Source: an uncultured Erythrobacter sp.
Lineage (GTDB): Bacteria; Pseudomonadota; Alphaproteobacteria; Sphingomonadales; Sphingomonadaceae
Length of the DNA: 64,000 nt
Direction of reading: 5' to 3'
Assembly: GCA_947501005.1 (NCBI GenBank)
Contig: CANMTU010000001.1
Span: 1,016,501-1,080,500 of the forward strand
In this document: in pieces, positions 1 through 7,382 of the stretch
Numbering within the stretch: position 1 is the first letter of the stretch
How the letters are laid out: each line of letters starts with the position of its first letter
Program-made: the position numbers and the translations under genes
Notes under the pieces: generated by a model
What the model saw: only the letters and a program-made list of their open reading frames with translations
Told to the model about the DNA's origin: nothing
Databases searched by the model: none

Positions 1-738
1 TCAGATACCGGCGTACCAGTGATAGCCCGACCGGTCTTCCCAGTAACCGCCGCCGCCCGCGCCGATCCGGTCAAGGCTGGCGACGGCCTCGATCGCGGTC
101 AGGTATTTGGCGTGTTTGTATCCCAATTGCTTTTCGATGCGCATGCGCAGCGGGGCGCCGTTGCGAACCGGCAGCGGCGCACCGTTCAACCGGTGCGCGA
201 CGATGGTCTGGGAATGAAAGGCGTCAACCAGATCGACGCTTTCGTAATATTCCGCCCCGGCCAGTTCGTCGGCGCAGCGGAAGACGATGAAGCGTGCTTC
301 CTCGCGCAAACCGGCGGCATTCAGCAACGTCGATAATTGCGGCCCCGTCCACTGGCCGATCGCGCTCCACCCCTCGACGCAGTCGTGCCGGGTGATCTGC
401 GTGCGCTGCGGCAGCCGGCGGATATTGTCCAGCGACAGCGACAGCGGGTGTCTGACCAGACCGCGCACCTCGAGCCGCCAATCTTCGAACCCGTTCGCCT
501 CGTGGGCGGGGTAGTCGCCGGCGGGCTGGGTGGTGCCATTGCCGCGAAAGAAGGGCGAAATGTCCTCGGGCGCGAATTCGAGGGCCAGTGCATCGCGCGG
601 ATTGAGCAGGCGGTGCGCGCTCTTGTGCCAGTCCTCCGCCGCCGCGAACAGGCGGGTGCCCGGCGCGCTGTCGGCCACGCGGTTGCACCCGGCGACGAAT
701 GCGGCACTGGCGGCGGCGAGGAAGTTCCTACGTTTCAT
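1..738 (-). CDS. Periplasmic molybdopterin-dependent oxidoreductase (sulfite oxidase/MsrP-like)
   Basis: Complete 245-residue protein; the stop codon is the first three bases of the window. It starts with twin arginines and a short hydrophobic stretch ending in AGC (residues 3-18), so it looks like a Tat-exported and possibly lipid-anchored protein. The motif HDCVEGWS places Cys120 where the sulfite oxidase/MsrP family ligates molybdenum. MsrP enzymes repair methionine sulfoxide in the periplasm, but the substrate here cannot be read from sequence. It overlaps the upstream cytochrome b gene by 11 bases, so electrons probably arrive from that membrane partner rather than from a classical MsrQ. 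Other members of this fold act on sulfite or other small oxides, so only the family call is firm. Confidence 0.85.
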   Translation of the reverse strand: MKRRNFLAAASAAFVAGCNRVADSAPGTRLFAAAEDWHKSAHRLLNPRDALALEFAPEDISPFFRGNGTTQPAGDYPAHEANGFEDWRLEVRGLVRHPLSLSLDNIRRLPQRTQITRHDCVEGWSAIGQWTGPQLSTLLNAAGLREEARFIVFRCADELAGAEYYESVDLVDAFHSQTIVAHRLNGAPLPVRNGAPLRMRIEKQLGYKHAKYLTAIEAVASLDRIGAGGGGYWEDRSGYHWYAGI

Positions 739-1399
739 GGCGTCGTCCCCCGGTGATCATGCTGCGCATCGAAGCGATCGGGTTGCTGAGAAGGACCAGC
801 GCGACATGCAGAACGAAGAAGCCGAAGATCGCGAAGCCGAAGATGAAGTGCAGGCTGCGCGCCGATTGCCGCCCACCCATGATCTCGATCATCCAGCCGA
901 AGGTCGGGGCCATGCCCGGGCTGATCGCGATGCCGGTGAACACCAGCCCGGGGAGCAGGATTCCGAAGACCACCCCGTACGTCGCCTTCTGAAGAAAATT
1001 ATAGGTGCCGTGACCGTGCGTGAAATCGAGCCGCAGATGCGCCTTCACGTCCTGCGCGATGTTGCGCGGCTTCCATTCGCCAAGCCGTGTCTTGATGTCG
1101 CGCATGAAATGGCCGTTGCGAAGCATGGCGACCCAGATGAACAGCAGGCCGAGCGCGAACGGCCAAGCCAGCAGCAGATGCCAGTCGCGCGCGGCGGCGA
1201 GGTCGTAATAACCCGGGATCGTCATCCAGTCGACAAAGCGCGGCACCAGCAACCAGGCGCGCTCCGCCTCGAACCCCCATTCGCCCCAATACAGGCGTGG
1301 ATGCGCGTTCGAGATCGTCAGGCCCGACATGAACAGGATGACCACGCAGAGGAGGTTCAACCAGTGCCACAGGCGGGTGGAGAAGGCATGGCGGCTCAT
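728..1399 (-). CDS. Cytochrome b/b6-domain membrane protein, redox partner of the Mo enzyme
   Basis: 223-residue integral membrane protein with about four or five hydrophobic segments. Histidines lie in or near helices (RLWHWLNLL, RDWHLLL, SLHFIFG, FFVLHV), the pattern of a di-heme b-type cytochrome of the b561/formate dehydrogenase gamma class. A longer reading frame exists upstream, but the ATG at 1399 begins the recognisable domain and forms an ATGA overlap with the stop of the upstream reductase gene, so it is preferred. Its place between that gene and the molybdenum oxidoreductase suggests that it carries electrons between the quinone pool and the periplasmic enzyme. This differs from MsrQ, which is a ferric-reductase-like protein. 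Confidence 0.85.
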   Translation of the reverse strand: MSRHAFSTRLWHWLNLLCVVILFMSGLTISNAHPRLYWGEWGFEAERAWLLVPRFVDWMTIPGYYDLAAARDWHLLLAWPFALGLLFIWVAMLRNGHFMRDIKTRLGEWKPRNIAQDVKAHLRLDFTHGHGTYNFLQKATYGVVFGILLPGLVFTGIAISPGMAPTFGWMIEIMGGRQSARSLHFIFGFAIFGFFVLHVALVLLSNPIASMRSMITGGRRHET

Positions 1400-2160
1400 G
1401 ACACCTGCCCCTCGCGCGCGAGGTAGATCACGTCGCGCGGCTGATCGCACAGATGCTGGCCCGAATCGACGAACAGCGTCTGCCCGCTCGCCAGCCATCC
1501 CTGCGCCAGGAACAGGCAGGCAGCAGCAACCTCGCTCACATCGGTCCGCCGGCCGAGCAGGTTCAGGCGGTGAGAGACCTCGGCCTCGGCGTCGCTCTGG
1601 TCGTGGCTCGGCAGGATGGCGCCGGGGGCGAGGCCGTACACCCGGTCGTCCGCGCTGGCCGCGCCCATGGCCAGCATCGCGATGGTCGCGTGGGCGGCAT
1701 GCTTGCTCATGGTGTAGCTGAAGAAGTCGGGGTTGGGATTGCGCAGCTTCTGATCGGTGAACTGGATCACGCGCCGCCCGCCCCGTGCCGTGGCATTGGC
1801 GAGATAGGCCTGGGCCATCCGGGCGGCGGCGCGGGCATTCACTTGCATCGCCCGTTCGCTGATCGCGGAATCGAGGGCGGTGACAGCATCAGGCTCGAAC
1901 ACCGCCGCGCTGTTTATCAGCAGGCGCCAATCGGGCAGCCATTTCGCCAGGTCCTCGATCATGCGCACGGCCGCGTCGCCATCCGCAAGGTTGCACTGGA
2001 TTACCTCGGCGCTGGGCAGTTCGGTGGCGAGCTGCCGCGCTTCCTTGTCGGAGGTTCCGTAATGCACGACCACGTGCCATCCGGCTTCGCCGAAATGGCG
2101 GGCGACCGCCGCGCCGATCCGCTTCGCCCCGCCGGTGACGAGGAGTGCAGGCTTGCTCAT
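1396..2160 (-). CDS. Short-chain dehydrogenase/reductase, FolM/pteridine-reductase-like
   Basis: 254-residue classical SDR. The NADP(H)-binding motif TGGAKRIG is at residues 9-16 and the catalytic YTMSK at 149-153 (Tyr149, Lys153). The basic KR in the nucleotide motif, and the FTDQK segment before the active-site Tyr, resemble FolM (dihydromonapterin reductase) and PTR1 pteridine reductases more than fatty-acid or sugar SDRs. It is the first gene of the operon with the cytochrome b and molybdopterin enzyme, joined by a 4-base ATGA overlap. A pterin-reducing role would fit a pterin-cofactor enzyme next door, but that link is inference; its substrate could be unrelated. Confidence 0.75.
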   Translation of the reverse strand: MSKPALLVTGGAKRIGAAVARHFGEAGWHVVVHYGTSDKEARQLATELPSAEVIQCNLADGDAAVRMIEDLAKWLPDWRLLINSAAVFEPDAVTALDSAISERAMQVNARAAARMAQAYLANATARGGRRVIQFTDQKLRNPNPDFFSYTMSKHAAHATIAMLAMGAASADDRVYGLAPGAILPSHDQSDAEAEVSHRLNLLGRRTDVSEVAAACLFLAQGWLASGQTLFVDSGQHLCDQPRDVIYLAREGQVS

Positions 2161-2224
2161 GAGGCGTCTGCCGTTCGCATGGCCGTGTCTTAACCGGCAA
2201 GCGGATTGGCATGCAATGAACGAA

Positions 2225-2264
2225 CGTCAGAAAACCGCCGCTGCCCGGAGGAGGGCGGCGGCGG
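2225..2264 (-). terminator. Intrinsic terminator of the glycine-zipper gene
   Basis: A 12-bp stem (arms 2235-2246 and 2253-2264, one G-U pair, 6-nt loop) is followed on the minus strand by TTTT. It lies 17 bases past the stop codon of the gene ending at 2281. Confidence 0.65.
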
Positions 2265-2280
2265 CCGGTGTATTCGTTGC

Positions 2281-2784
2281 TTATCGGCAGTTGAGGCTGC
2301 CGCGATCGATCTCGCGCCCGACCAGCGCACCCAGTGCCCCGCCGAGAAGGGCGCCCAGGGTGCGATTGCCGCTGCCCGCGATCTGATGGCCGGCAAGTGC
2401 CCCTACGCCCGCCCCGATGACCAAGCCGGTCGTCCCATTGTCGCGGCGGCAATAATAGCGGCCGTCATCACCGCGCCACATATAGCTGTTGCGGGTTATC
2501 CGGCGCGGCTCGTAATAGCGTCCGCGATCGTCATAGGTCCGGCGCGCCTGGCGGTATTCGTAGCGATGGCGATCATCACGCCGATCTTCGTAACGGCGGC
2601 GATCCTCGTACCGGCGACCATCTTCGTACCGCCGACGATCTTCGTAACGCCGTTCCGCGCGATCCTTGGCCCGCTTGCCGTGGGCGGGTGCCCAGCTCGG
2701 CGGGTCCGCGGCGACGGGGGCGGCGGTACCGATGCCGGTCAGGGCCAGAGCTCCGGCAGCGAATGCGATGGCGAACTTTCTCAT
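2281..2784 (-). CDS. Glycine-zipper 2TM-domain envelope protein with RYED repeats
   Basis: 167-residue secreted or envelope protein. A signal peptide (MRKFAIAFAAGALALTG...) is followed by a highly charged Arg/Tyr/Asp/Glu region with four tandem hexads of the type YEDRRR, then a C-terminal glycine-zipper segment (GLVIGAGVGALAGHQIAG ... LGALLGGALGALVGREIDRG), the pattern of the Rick_17kDa/SlyB-like family. The start at 2784 was chosen because the signal peptide begins there; a longer frame starts 60 bases upstream. Such proteins associate with the outer membrane or periplasm and often respond to envelope stress; no specific role is known. It ends in its own terminator and is separate from the neighbouring operons. 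Confidence 0.75.
   Translation of the reverse strand: MRKFAIAFAAGALALTGIGTAAPVAADPPSWAPAHGKRAKDRAERRYEDRRRYEDGRRYEDRRRYEDRRDDRHRYEYRQARRTYDDRGRYYEPRRITRNSYMWRGDDGRYYCRRDNGTTGLVIGAGVGALAGHQIAGSGNRTLGALLGGALGALVGREIDRGSLNCR
2584..2655 (-). repeat. 18-bp tandem repeats inside the glycine-zipper gene
   Basis: Four degenerate 18-bp units (ATCTTCGTA followed by cgg-rich bases on the plus strand) encode the YEDRRR hexads. The period is a multiple of three, so unit gain or loss keeps the frame. Confidence 0.7.
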
Positions 2785-2919
2785 TGTCTCGTCCCTTCCT
2801 GATGCATGGACTTGCAATGCACAGTCTTGTTCACTCATCCTCAACGTTACATGAACGAAAAACCGATCTTGCCGCTTTACGACGAACCGCGCCGAAATCG
2901 TGGACGAGTTGAACAGCGC

Positions 2920-3561
2920 TCAGCCAATGCGCTTTTCGATATCGTGCGCCAATCGGTCCGACACGCGGGCGAGTTGCCTGATCTCGTACATCGCTTGCCG
3001 GTCGGGAAAGGGGCCGTACACCGCGGCGAAGGTCCGTCCTACGGTCCAGTCTTCATGACCGGCCTCGACCTGGACAAGCGTGTCGCCCGCGCTGCACGAG
3101 CCGGGTTCGAGAACGCGGTAGAACCACCCGCTCCGCCCCGACCGGACGATCGCCTTGACAATCCCGGCGTGGCCGAGATGCCGTTCGATCGTGGCGCAGG
3201 GTTGCCGGGGCTGCGTCACTTCCACCAGCGCCGTGCCGAGGCGAAAGCGATCGCCGATGCACAGCGCGCTCTCCGTAAGGCCATGGGTCGCGATATTCTC
3301 GCCCATGCTTCCCGCTTCGCCAAGACGGGGAAGGGGGCCGAGCGTCTCGCGCAGCCAGGCGTAATGTTCGGCGGGATAGTGGTGCAGCGCCATCGCGGGA
3401 TAGCCGTGGTGGCGGCGATCGGCTCGCTCGTCCGTACCGATCCCCTCCACGCCAATCATCACCTCGCCCCTAAGCCGATCCTTGGCGATACCGCTCGGCT
3501 TGCCGCAGGGCAGGGGGCGTATCGCGCCCGCGCAGAGCGCCTCGATCCGCACGCTCGTCAT
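2920..3561 (-). CDS. MOSC-domain protein, YiiM-like
   Basis: 213-residue single-domain MOSC protein. The N-terminal GKPSGIAK, the HHYPAEHY segment, GSMGENIATHGLTE and VTQPRQPCATIE match the E. coli YiiM layout, including the Cys that is thought to bind the molybdenum cofactor sulfur. YiiM and YcbX are molybdoenzymes that reduce N-hydroxylated bases such as 6-hydroxylaminopurine. The start is the ATG at 3561, which overlaps the stop of the methyltransferase gene (ATGA); longer frames upstream are antisense noise over that gene. As the third gene of the rlmN operon it is probably translated by coupling. Confidence 0.82.
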   Translation of the reverse strand: MTSVRIEALCAGAIRPLPCGKPSGIAKDRLRGEVMIGVEGIGTDERADRRHHGYPAMALHHYPAEHYAWLRETLGPLPRLGEAGSMGENIATHGLTESALCIGDRFRLGTALVEVTQPRQPCATIERHLGHAGIVKAIVRSGRSGWFYRVLEPGSCSAGDTLVQVEAGHEDWTVGRTFAAVYGPFPDRQAMYEIRQLARVSDRLAHDIEKRIG

Positions 3562-4154
3562 CGCGGAACCTGGCAGGTCAGGGCGATCCAGTCGCGCATC
3601 GTCCCGTCCGTACCTTTTCCAGGATATTGCAGGGCGTCTACGATATCGAACCCGGCCTCCCGGTAAGCCAGCGCGATCCATTCGGCATTGGGAAAGTTGT
3701 GCAACCGCCCGAGCAGGTCGCGCCCCTCGGCGGCGCCAAGTTTGAAACTCGCATAATGCCAACCGCTCGGGCGAAGGGCGCGGCGGATGGATGCCAGAAC
3801 CGCCGGAAGCATGACCCTGCCAACATGAAGGAGGCAGGCATGTGCCCACACCGCATCGTAACCATCCACGGCGTCCAGCTCGTCGAAGCGCAACTGGCGC
3901 GCGGGCAGATCGAAGCGTTCCCGCACCTTGCGGACCATCGCCGCCGCGCCGTCGGTCGGATCGACGGCGAACCCGCGCTCCGCCATGCGGGCCGCATCGC
4001 GCCCGGCACCGCAGCCGAGTTCGAGGATGCGGGTACCGGCTGCCAACCGGTCGAGAAAGGCATCTAGGTGGCGGCTTGGCGCGGCGCCGAAATCCATCGT
4101 GTAGCGGGGGGCCTGCGCCTCGTAATAGGCCAGCGTCGCCGCATCCGCGCTCAC
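3558..4154 (-). CDS. Class I SAM-dependent methyltransferase
   Basis: 198-residue methyltransferase with a Rossmann motif [13 protein letters not shown] near residue 40, a motif II-like acidic segment (FAVDPTDGA) and a motif around [22 protein letters not shown], typical of the Methyltransf_11/25 families. The start is taken as GTG at 4154, giving a GTGA overlap with the rlmN stop; no ATG lies at the domain boundary. The substrate is unknown. Tight coupling to rlmN upstream and to a MOSC protein downstream suggests co-expression but does not reveal the substrate. Confidence 0.78.
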   Translation of the reverse strand: MSADAATLAYYEAQAPRYTMDFGAAPSRHLDAFLDRLAAGTRILELGCGAGRDAARMAERGFAVDPTDGAAAMVRKVRERFDLPARQLRFDELDAVDGYDAVWAHACLLHVGRVMLPAVLASIRRALRPSGWHYASFKLGAAEGRDLLGRLHNFPNAEWIALAYREAGFDIVDALQYPGKGTDGTMRDWIALTCQVPR

Positions 4155-5383
4155 TGCGCCGCTGCCGCCTCGCGGTCGCGCTCTGCCCGGCTCTTCTTTT
4201 CCGCCGCTGTCTTCAACTGCCCGCAGGCGGCGTCGATGTCGCGCCCGCGCGGCGTGCGAACCGGGGCCGAGATCCCGCCTTCGAAGACGATGTTGGAGAA
4301 GCGCTTCACCCGTTCCGGTGTCGAGCATTCATAAGGCGCGCCGGGCCACGGATTGAACGGGATGAGGTTCACTTTTGCCGGCAGATCGTATTGCTTGATC
4401 AGGCGGACCAGTTCGCGCGCATCGGCGTCGCTGTCGTTCTTGTCTTTCAGCATGACGTATTCGAAGGTAATCCGCCGGGCATTGCTGGCGCCGGGATAGG
4501 CGGCGCAGGCCGAGAGCAGTTCCTCGATCCCGTATTTCCGGTTGAGCGGCACGATCTCGTCCCGCACTTCCTTGTTCACCGCGTGGAGCGACACTGCGAG
4601 GTTCACGCCGATCTCCTCGCCGCAGCGGTCCATCATCGGAACCACGCCGCTGGTCGAAAGGGTGATGCGGCGTTTGGACAGCGCCAGCCCCTCTCCATCC
4701 ATCACCAGCCGCAAGGCATCGCGGACATTGTCGAAATTGTAGAGCGGTTCGCCCATGCCCATCATCACGATATTGGTCAGCAGGCGCCCGTCCGAGGTAT
4801 AGTCGGCCTCGCTCTCCACCTCGGCGAAATCCATCTTGCCCTTGGGCCACTCGCCCAGCGCGTCGCGCGCGAGCATGACCTGTCCGACGATCTCGCCCGG
4901 CGTCAGGTTGCGCACCAGCCGCATCGTGCCGGTGTGGCAGAAGCGGCAATTGAGCGTGCAGCCGACCTGGCTGGAGACGCACAGGGTGCCGCGGTCGGCG
5001 TCGGGAATGAAGACCATCTCGAACTCGTGCCCGTCGCTGGTCGAAAGCAGCCATTTGCGGGTTCCGTCGGTCGAATGCTGGGCCTCGACCACTTCGGGCC
5101 GGCCGATGACGAAGCGTTCGGCCAGCCAGGGGCGCATGGGCTTGGCGATATCGGTCATCGCCGCAAAATCGGTCACCCCGCGATGATAGAGCCAGTGGAA
5201 CACCTGCTTGGCCCGCAGCTTCGCCTGTTTCGCATCGAGCCCCGCCTGTTCCAGCAATTCGCGGATGCGCGCCTTGGGCAGGCCAATTACGTCGGTGCGG
5301 CCATCGGCACGCGGTGTTATCTCGCGCGGGGTCGGCACGGGGTCGATCTGCCCCGGGATGCTCATCAGTTCGGTAACGGCCAT
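4151..5383 (-). CDS. rlmN: Dual-specificity 23S rRNA/tRNA adenine C2-methyltransferase RlmN
   Basis: 410-residue radical-SAM enzyme that methylates C2 of A2503 in 23S rRNA and A37 in some tRNAs. The radical-SAM cluster motif is Cys142-x3-Cys146-x2-Cys149 (CTLNCRFC), preceded by VSSQVG and followed by the family signature MGMGEPLYN and LSTSGVVP. The conserved methyl-carrying Cys lies in the C-terminal [15 protein letters not shown]. The start at 5383 was preferred over a 30-residue longer reading because the extension is not RlmN-like. It is the first gene of a three-gene overlapping operon and is divergent from the outer-membrane protein at 5680. Confidence 0.95.
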   Translation of the reverse strand: MAVTELMSIPGQIDPVPTPREITPRADGRTDVIGLPKARIRELLEQAGLDAKQAKLRAKQVFHWLYHRGVTDFAAMTDIAKPMRPWLAERFVIGRPEVVEAQHSTDGTRKWLLSTSDGHEFEMVFIPDADRGTLCVSSQVGCTLNCRFCHTGTMRLVRNLTPGEIVGQVMLARDALGEWPKGKMDFAEVESEADYTSDGRLLTNIVMMGMGEPLYNFDNVRDALRLVMDGEGLALSKRRITLSTSGVVPMMDRCGEEIGVNLAVSLHAVNKEVRDEIVPLNRKYGIEELLSACAAYPGASNARRITFEYVMLKDKNDSDADARELVRLIKQYDLPAKVNLIPFNPWPGAPYECSTPERVKRFSNIVFEGGISAPVRTPRGRDIDAACGQLKTAAEKKSRAERDREAAAAQ

Positions 5384-5679
5384 GATGGCACGTATATAGG
5401 CGCGCGAGCCGGTATGCGAAAGCGGTGTGTTGCGAGACGGCACGGCGCTTGTATCTTGCCGTCGATTATTCAACGACGCTCATCGATTTGTGGTCGCCGT
5501 GATCTCCCCATACCCGCTTAAGCTCCTGTTTTTATTGGACCCTGTTCGGTTGGTTGTGGCAAATAAACAACATTATTCTGTTGTATGGCGTTAATGAAAC
5601 CGCTTTCCCGGCTGCACGTATTGAAGTGGCGAACCAGAGGAACAATCTTCTCGGCCTAAGCACACTTGGAGTATCGTTA
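5384..5679. other. Divergent intergenic region between rlmN and the outer-membrane protein
   Basis: The largest gap in the window (296 bases). It is clearly more AT-rich than its surroundings between about 5520 and 5600 and holds a perfect 6-bp inverted repeat ACAACA-N6-TGTTGT at 5567-5584. No convincing gene or RNA structure was seen. It must hold promoters for both flanking genes, but I could not place sigma-70 boxes with confidence. Confidence 0.5.
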
Positions 5680-6345
5680 ATGAAAAAGACAGCTTTCCTT
5701 CTTGCCGCCGGTACGGTTGCATTGTTCGCTTCGCCGGCCGCGGCACAAAGCGCGGTCGACGGGGCGTTCACCGGCCCGCGTGCCGAAGTATTGGCCGGCT
5801 ACGACATGAGCAAAGCCGGCAGCACGATCGACAATGACGATATCGACAACGACGATCAGTCGATCGACGGCGTGAATTACGGCGTCGGCATCGGTTACGA
5901 CTTCAATGTCGGCGGCGCCGTGATCGGTGTCGAAGGCGAATATGCCGGATCGACCGCCGAAACCGAATTCGACGATGGCGACTTCGAAGGCATCGGCCTC
6001 GGCAATGTCGAGACCGGACGCGATCTCTATGTCGGCCTTCGCGCCGGTGTCCTGGCGCAGCCCGACCTCCTCGTCTATGTGAAGGGCGGTTACACCAACG
6101 CGTCGTACAACCTGCGTGCGGGAACGGGCGAAGACAACCTCGACCAGGATCTGCGCGCTGATGGTTACCGCGTCGGCGCGGGCGCCGAATACGCCCTGAC
6201 GGAAAACACCTTCGCCAAGCTCGAATACCGCTATTCGAACTACAGCAGTGCGGAAGTGGAATTCGAGGACGGTGAAGGCGTCGATGTCGGCGACATCGAT
6301 CTCGATCGTCACCAGATCATGGCGGGCTTCGGTTTCCGCTTCTAA
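5680..6345 (+). CDS. Outer-membrane beta-barrel protein (opacity/OmpA-like porin family)
   Basis: 221-residue protein with a signal peptide ending at AAAQS and alternating short hydrophobic and polar stretches ending in an aromatic residue (GFGFRF), the hallmark of an outer-membrane beta barrel. An acidic loop rich in Asp and Asn (about residues 44-65) is probably a surface loop or Ca-binding. An SD-like TTGGAG precedes the ATG by 7 bases; the longer upstream frame is rejected because the signal peptide begins here. It resembles the 8-strand porin/Opa-like proteins common in alphaproteobacteria. It is expressed alone and ends in a strong terminator. Confidence 0.85.
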   Translation: MKKTAFLLAAGTVALFASPAAAQSAVDGAFTGPRAEVLAGYDMSKAGSTIDNDDIDNDDQSIDGVNYGVGIGYDFNVGGAVIGVEGEYAGSTAETEFDDGDFEGIGLGNVETGRDLYVGLRAGVLAQPDLLVYVKGGYTNASYNLRAGTGEDNLDQDLRADGYRVGAGAEYALTENTFAKLEYRYSNYSSAEVEFEDGEGVDVGDIDLDRHQIMAGFGFRF

Positions 6346-6364
6346 GCGAACGAACCAGTCAAAC

Positions 6365-6404
6365 AGAAAGGGCCGGGTGTGCGAAGGCGCACCCGGCCCT
6401 TTCT
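6365..6404 (+). terminator. Strong, probably bidirectional terminator
   Basis: An 18-bp stem with one G-U pair (arms 6365-6382 and 6387-6404) and a GAAG tetraloop is bounded by A-rich and T-rich arms. It lies between the convergent genes ending at 6345 (+) and 6409 (-) and can serve both. Confidence 0.85.
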
Positions 6405-6408
6405 CTGT

Positions 6409-6903
6409 CTACCGTCCGCAGGAAACGAGGGCCGCGTCCATGGCGGTCGCCGCCCCTTCCATGGGGTAGCGGTCGGTGAAGCGATTGCCGCGCATGTCGG
6501 TGGCGGCGATCGTCATGCTCTGCGACGATCGCATTCCTGCCAGGATCGCGGCGTTCGTGCCGGCGTCGGCGGCCCAGGCATCGGCGCCGCGGCCGGCCAT
6601 CTTGTACCAGGTGTTGCCGACCCGCAGGCTGATCCGGCTATCCACCCGCGCGTTGCGGCCGAGTTTGAAATATACCTGGTTGCGGACCTTGCGGCGGGGC
6701 CAGTTGCCGATGCTGGCAAAGGGCTGGTAATCGCGTTGGCTGGCGGACGCCAGCGGCATGGCGATGGCATAGCATCGATTCTGCGCGGCATCGCGAAACG
6801 CCGCCCATTGTTCGAACACACCGAGCGATTCCTTGGCGCCGAGCGTGGATGCCGAAACCACGCAAGCCGCCGCCAGCGCGAATTTAGCGATAGGCGATCG
6901 CAT
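6409..6903 (-). CDS. Secreted protein of unknown function, possibly IalB-like
   Basis: 164-residue protein with a clear signal peptide (MRSPIAKFALAAACVVSASTLGA). The mature part has a Cys near position 44 (NRCYAI) and one near the C-terminus (VSCGR), which could form a disulfide, and a beta-rich middle (VYFKLGRNARVDSRISLRVGNTWYKM). The layout resembles the IalB/invasion-associated locus B proteins of alphaproteobacteria, but the match is from memory and weak. The start at 6903 lies 20 bases inside the end of greB, so the two genes overlap and are probably co-transcribed. Confidence 0.65.
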   Translation of the reverse strand: MRSPIAKFALAAACVVSASTLGAKESLGVFEQWAAFRDAAQNRCYAIAMPLASASQRDYQPFASIGNWPRRKVRNQVYFKLGRNARVDSRISLRVGNTWYKMAGRGADAWAADAGTNAAILAGMRSSQSMTIAATDMRGNRFTDRYPMEGAATAMDAALVSCGR

Positions 6904-7363
6904 CGACTTCCCATTCCTTGAGGCCCGACGGAAGCCGCACGATGCGCACATCGCCGACCGCGGCACCGCGCAAGGCGCGGGCAAGCGGGCTCGACCAGCC
7001 GATCCGGCCTTCGCTCGCATCCTGTTCGTCGTCACCGACGAGGGTTATCGTGCGCACCACCTCGTCCTCGTCCACCAAAGTCACGGTCGCGCCGAAGAAC
7101 ACGCGCGACTTGTCCGGTTGATCGGCGGGATCGATGACCCGCGCCGCCTTCATGCGCCGCGACAGGTGGCCGAGTTCGCGATCGATCTCGCGCATGCGTT
7201 TCCGGCCATAGAGGTAGTCGCCGTTCTCGCTCCGGTCGCCATTGCCGGCTGCCCAGCTGACGATTTCCACGATCTCGGGCCGTTCCTTGCCCAGCAGGTG
7301 ATCGTAGCGCGCCTTCATGGCGGCATAGCCTTGCGCGGTGATCGGGTTGGTCAGGGCAGCCAT
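6884..7363 (-). CDS. greB: Transcription elongation factor GreB
   Basis: 159 residues, the usual Gre length. The N-terminal coiled coil carries the acidic tip motif at GNGDRSENGDYLYGRKRMREIDREL, which enters the RNA polymerase secondary channel and stimulates cleavage of backtracked RNA; the C-terminal FKBP-like domain follows. Several features (SWAAGNGDRSENGDY rather than the GreA version) favour GreB over GreA. The gene overlaps the downstream secreted-protein gene. Confidence 0.9.
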   Translation of the reverse strand: MAALTNPITAQGYAAMKARYDHLLGKERPEIVEIVSWAAGNGDRSENGDYLYGRKRMREIDRELGHLSRRMKAARVIDPADQPDKSRVFFGATVTLVDEDEVVRTITLVGDDEQDASEGRIGWSSPLARALRGAAVGDVRIVRLPSGLKEWEVDAIAYR

Positions 7364-7382
7364 CCGCAGCCCCTAGCAAACC

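Noticed and set aside
2584-2655. Tandem repeats considered as a CRISPR array
   Set aside because: Period 18 bases with no spacers, inside a coding frame.
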